This document shows positions 5,033 to 5,588 of a stretch of DNA of 5,588 nt, in pieces; positions within the stretch are counted from its first letter, which is position 1, and each line of letters starts with the position of its first letter. Source of the DNA: an archaeon (GTDB lineage Archaea; Asgardarchaeota; Heimdallarchaeia; Hodarchaeales; S146-22); assembly GCA_024276395.1 (NCBI GenBank), contig JAJRXH010000296.1, positions 1 through 5,588 on the forward strand. Reading direction: 5' to 3'. The notes beneath the pieces are model-generated. The model saw only the letters and a list, made by a program, of their open reading frames with translations. It was not told where the DNA came from and searched no databases. Made by a program: the position numbers and the translations under genes.

Positions 5033-5588
5033 ATGGAAAGTGACCATCTCATCACGTGTGAAGACATCATCAAGCTCTATGAAGATAAAGAAACTGGCAT
5101 TCAAGTTCCAGCACTCAGAGGGATTGACTTATGGGTTGATGAAGGCGAGCTCATCAGCATCATTGGTCCCTCTGGTTCTGGAAAGACCACGCTCATTAGC
5201 ATCATCGGTGGGATTGAACCTCCCTCTTCTGGAAAGGTTTTCGTCGATGGAAAACTACTAAACACCCTTAGTGAACGAGAATTAACAGATTATAGAAGGA
5301 AAAAAGTAGGATTTCTTTATCAATTACCCCAACAGAATCTCATTTGGTCCATCACGGCATTGGAAAATGTACGACTCCCAATGAAAATCGTTGGCAGGTT
5401 GAATCGGCAAGAACAGATCAAGCGTGCAGAAGAGCTGCTAGATAGGGTTGGCTTGCTATCACGGAAGAATCATAAGCCTTCACAACTCTCGGGGGGTGAA
5501 GCACAACGAGTTAGCATTGCTGTTGCCCTAGCTAATGATCCCAAGGTTATCCTAGCTGACGAACCGACCGGAGAATTAGATAGTGTCA
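5033..5588 (+). CDS. ABC transporter ATP-binding protein, MacB/LolD type (3' end missing)
   Basis: The first 185 residues of an ABC ATPase whose 3' end lies beyond the window; full-length relatives have about 220-250 residues. It hydrolyses ATP to drive a membrane permease and sits on the cytoplasmic face. Visible motifs: Walker A GPSGSGKTT (45-53), Q-loop Gln97 within FLYQLPQQN, the signature LSGGE (152-156) followed by AQRVSIAVAL, Walker B VILADE (172-177), and D-loop region GELD (180-183). The H-loop is not reached. The LSGGE...QR, ADEPTGELD and short A-loop style match the MacB/LolD/FtsE group, whose partners are FtsX-like permeases. Such a permease gene is expected immediately downstream but is not visible. 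The exported substrate cannot be inferred. Expression probably starts from one of two TATA-like elements at 4901-4918 or 4992-4998. Confidence 0.93.
   Translation, partial: MESDHLITCEDIIKLYEDKETGIQVPALRGIDLWVDEGELISIIGPSGSGKTTLISIIGGIEPPSSGKVFVDGKLLNTLSERELTDYRRKKVGFLYQLPQQNLIWSITALENVRLPMKIVGRLNRQEQIKRAEELLDRVGLLSRKNHKPSQLSGGEAQRVSIAVALANDPKVILADEPTGELDSV

Noticed and set aside
4942..5043. 33-codon open frame as a real small protein gene
   Set aside because: The possible ribosome-binding site (GAGG at 4928-4931) is 10 nt away, the translation is Cys-rich with no recognisable pattern, and it runs into the ABC gene's own ribosome-binding site and start. Kept only as a possible regulatory frame.
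635..5058. Recurrent CACGTG (635, 2742, 3258, 3297, 5053)
   Set aside because: All five copies lie inside coding sequence, where frequent use of CAC, ACG and CGT codons explains them; they are not grouped near promoters.
2438..5518. 12-nt identical match ACGAGTTAGCAT between the gap at 2438 and the ABC gene at 5507
   Set aside because: A few shared 12-mers are expected by chance in a window of this size when both strands are considered; the ABC copy encodes the conserved RVSI after the signature motif.

Overview
This looks like archaeal chromosomal DNA, most plausibly from an Asgard-type archaeon. Three things point to Archaea. The largest gene has the architecture of the archaea-specific RecJ-like exonucleases (DnaJ-type zinc finger, OB folds, DHH/DHHA1 phosphoesterase; COG1107). 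The intergenic regions carry BRE/TATA-like elements rather than bacterial -35/-10 boxes. T-rich tracts follow the genes. The Asgard suggestion is weaker. It rests mainly on a small protein whose sequence pattern fits a longin-like fold, a class common in Asgard genomes. The window is AT-rich (roughly 40% GC by eye). I see no mobile element, CRISPR array, tRNA or rRNA.

Layout from left to right. A BRE/TATA promoter (8-22) and a leader of about 100 nt with an 8-bp hairpin precede a forward gene for a degenerate tandem universal-stress-protein (USP) domain protein (143-1114). A short convergent intergenic region with T-rich tracts and an AT hairpin follows. Two reverse-strand genes then sit close together: a longin-like protein (1758-2267) and, 27 nt downstream of it, a YpeA-like GNAT acetyltransferase (1275-1730). 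Upstream of that pair, across a 216-nt gap, lies the reverse-strand DHH exonuclease gene (2484-4658). A divergent intergenic region of about 370 nt separates it from a forward ABC-transporter ATPase gene of the MacB/LolD type (5033 onward), which runs off the right edge.

How the genes may work together: the longin-like and GNAT genes are probably co-transcribed. Whether the DHH gene reads through into them cannot be decided here, because T-tracts in the gap could be either terminators or TATA elements. The exonuclease is expected to act on nucleic acids in the cytoplasm. The ABC ATPase would energise a membrane permease encoded beyond the window. The USP-like protein is a stand-alone unit. 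No single pathway joins all five genes.

The points most worth a second look are the non-canonical DHH motif I (HxxCxDG instead of HxDxDG), the longin-like protein paired with an acetyltransferase, the loss of nucleotide-binding motifs in the tandem USP protein, and the leader hairpin and paired GTTAAC palindromes. I did not find a clear, multi-gene undescribed system.
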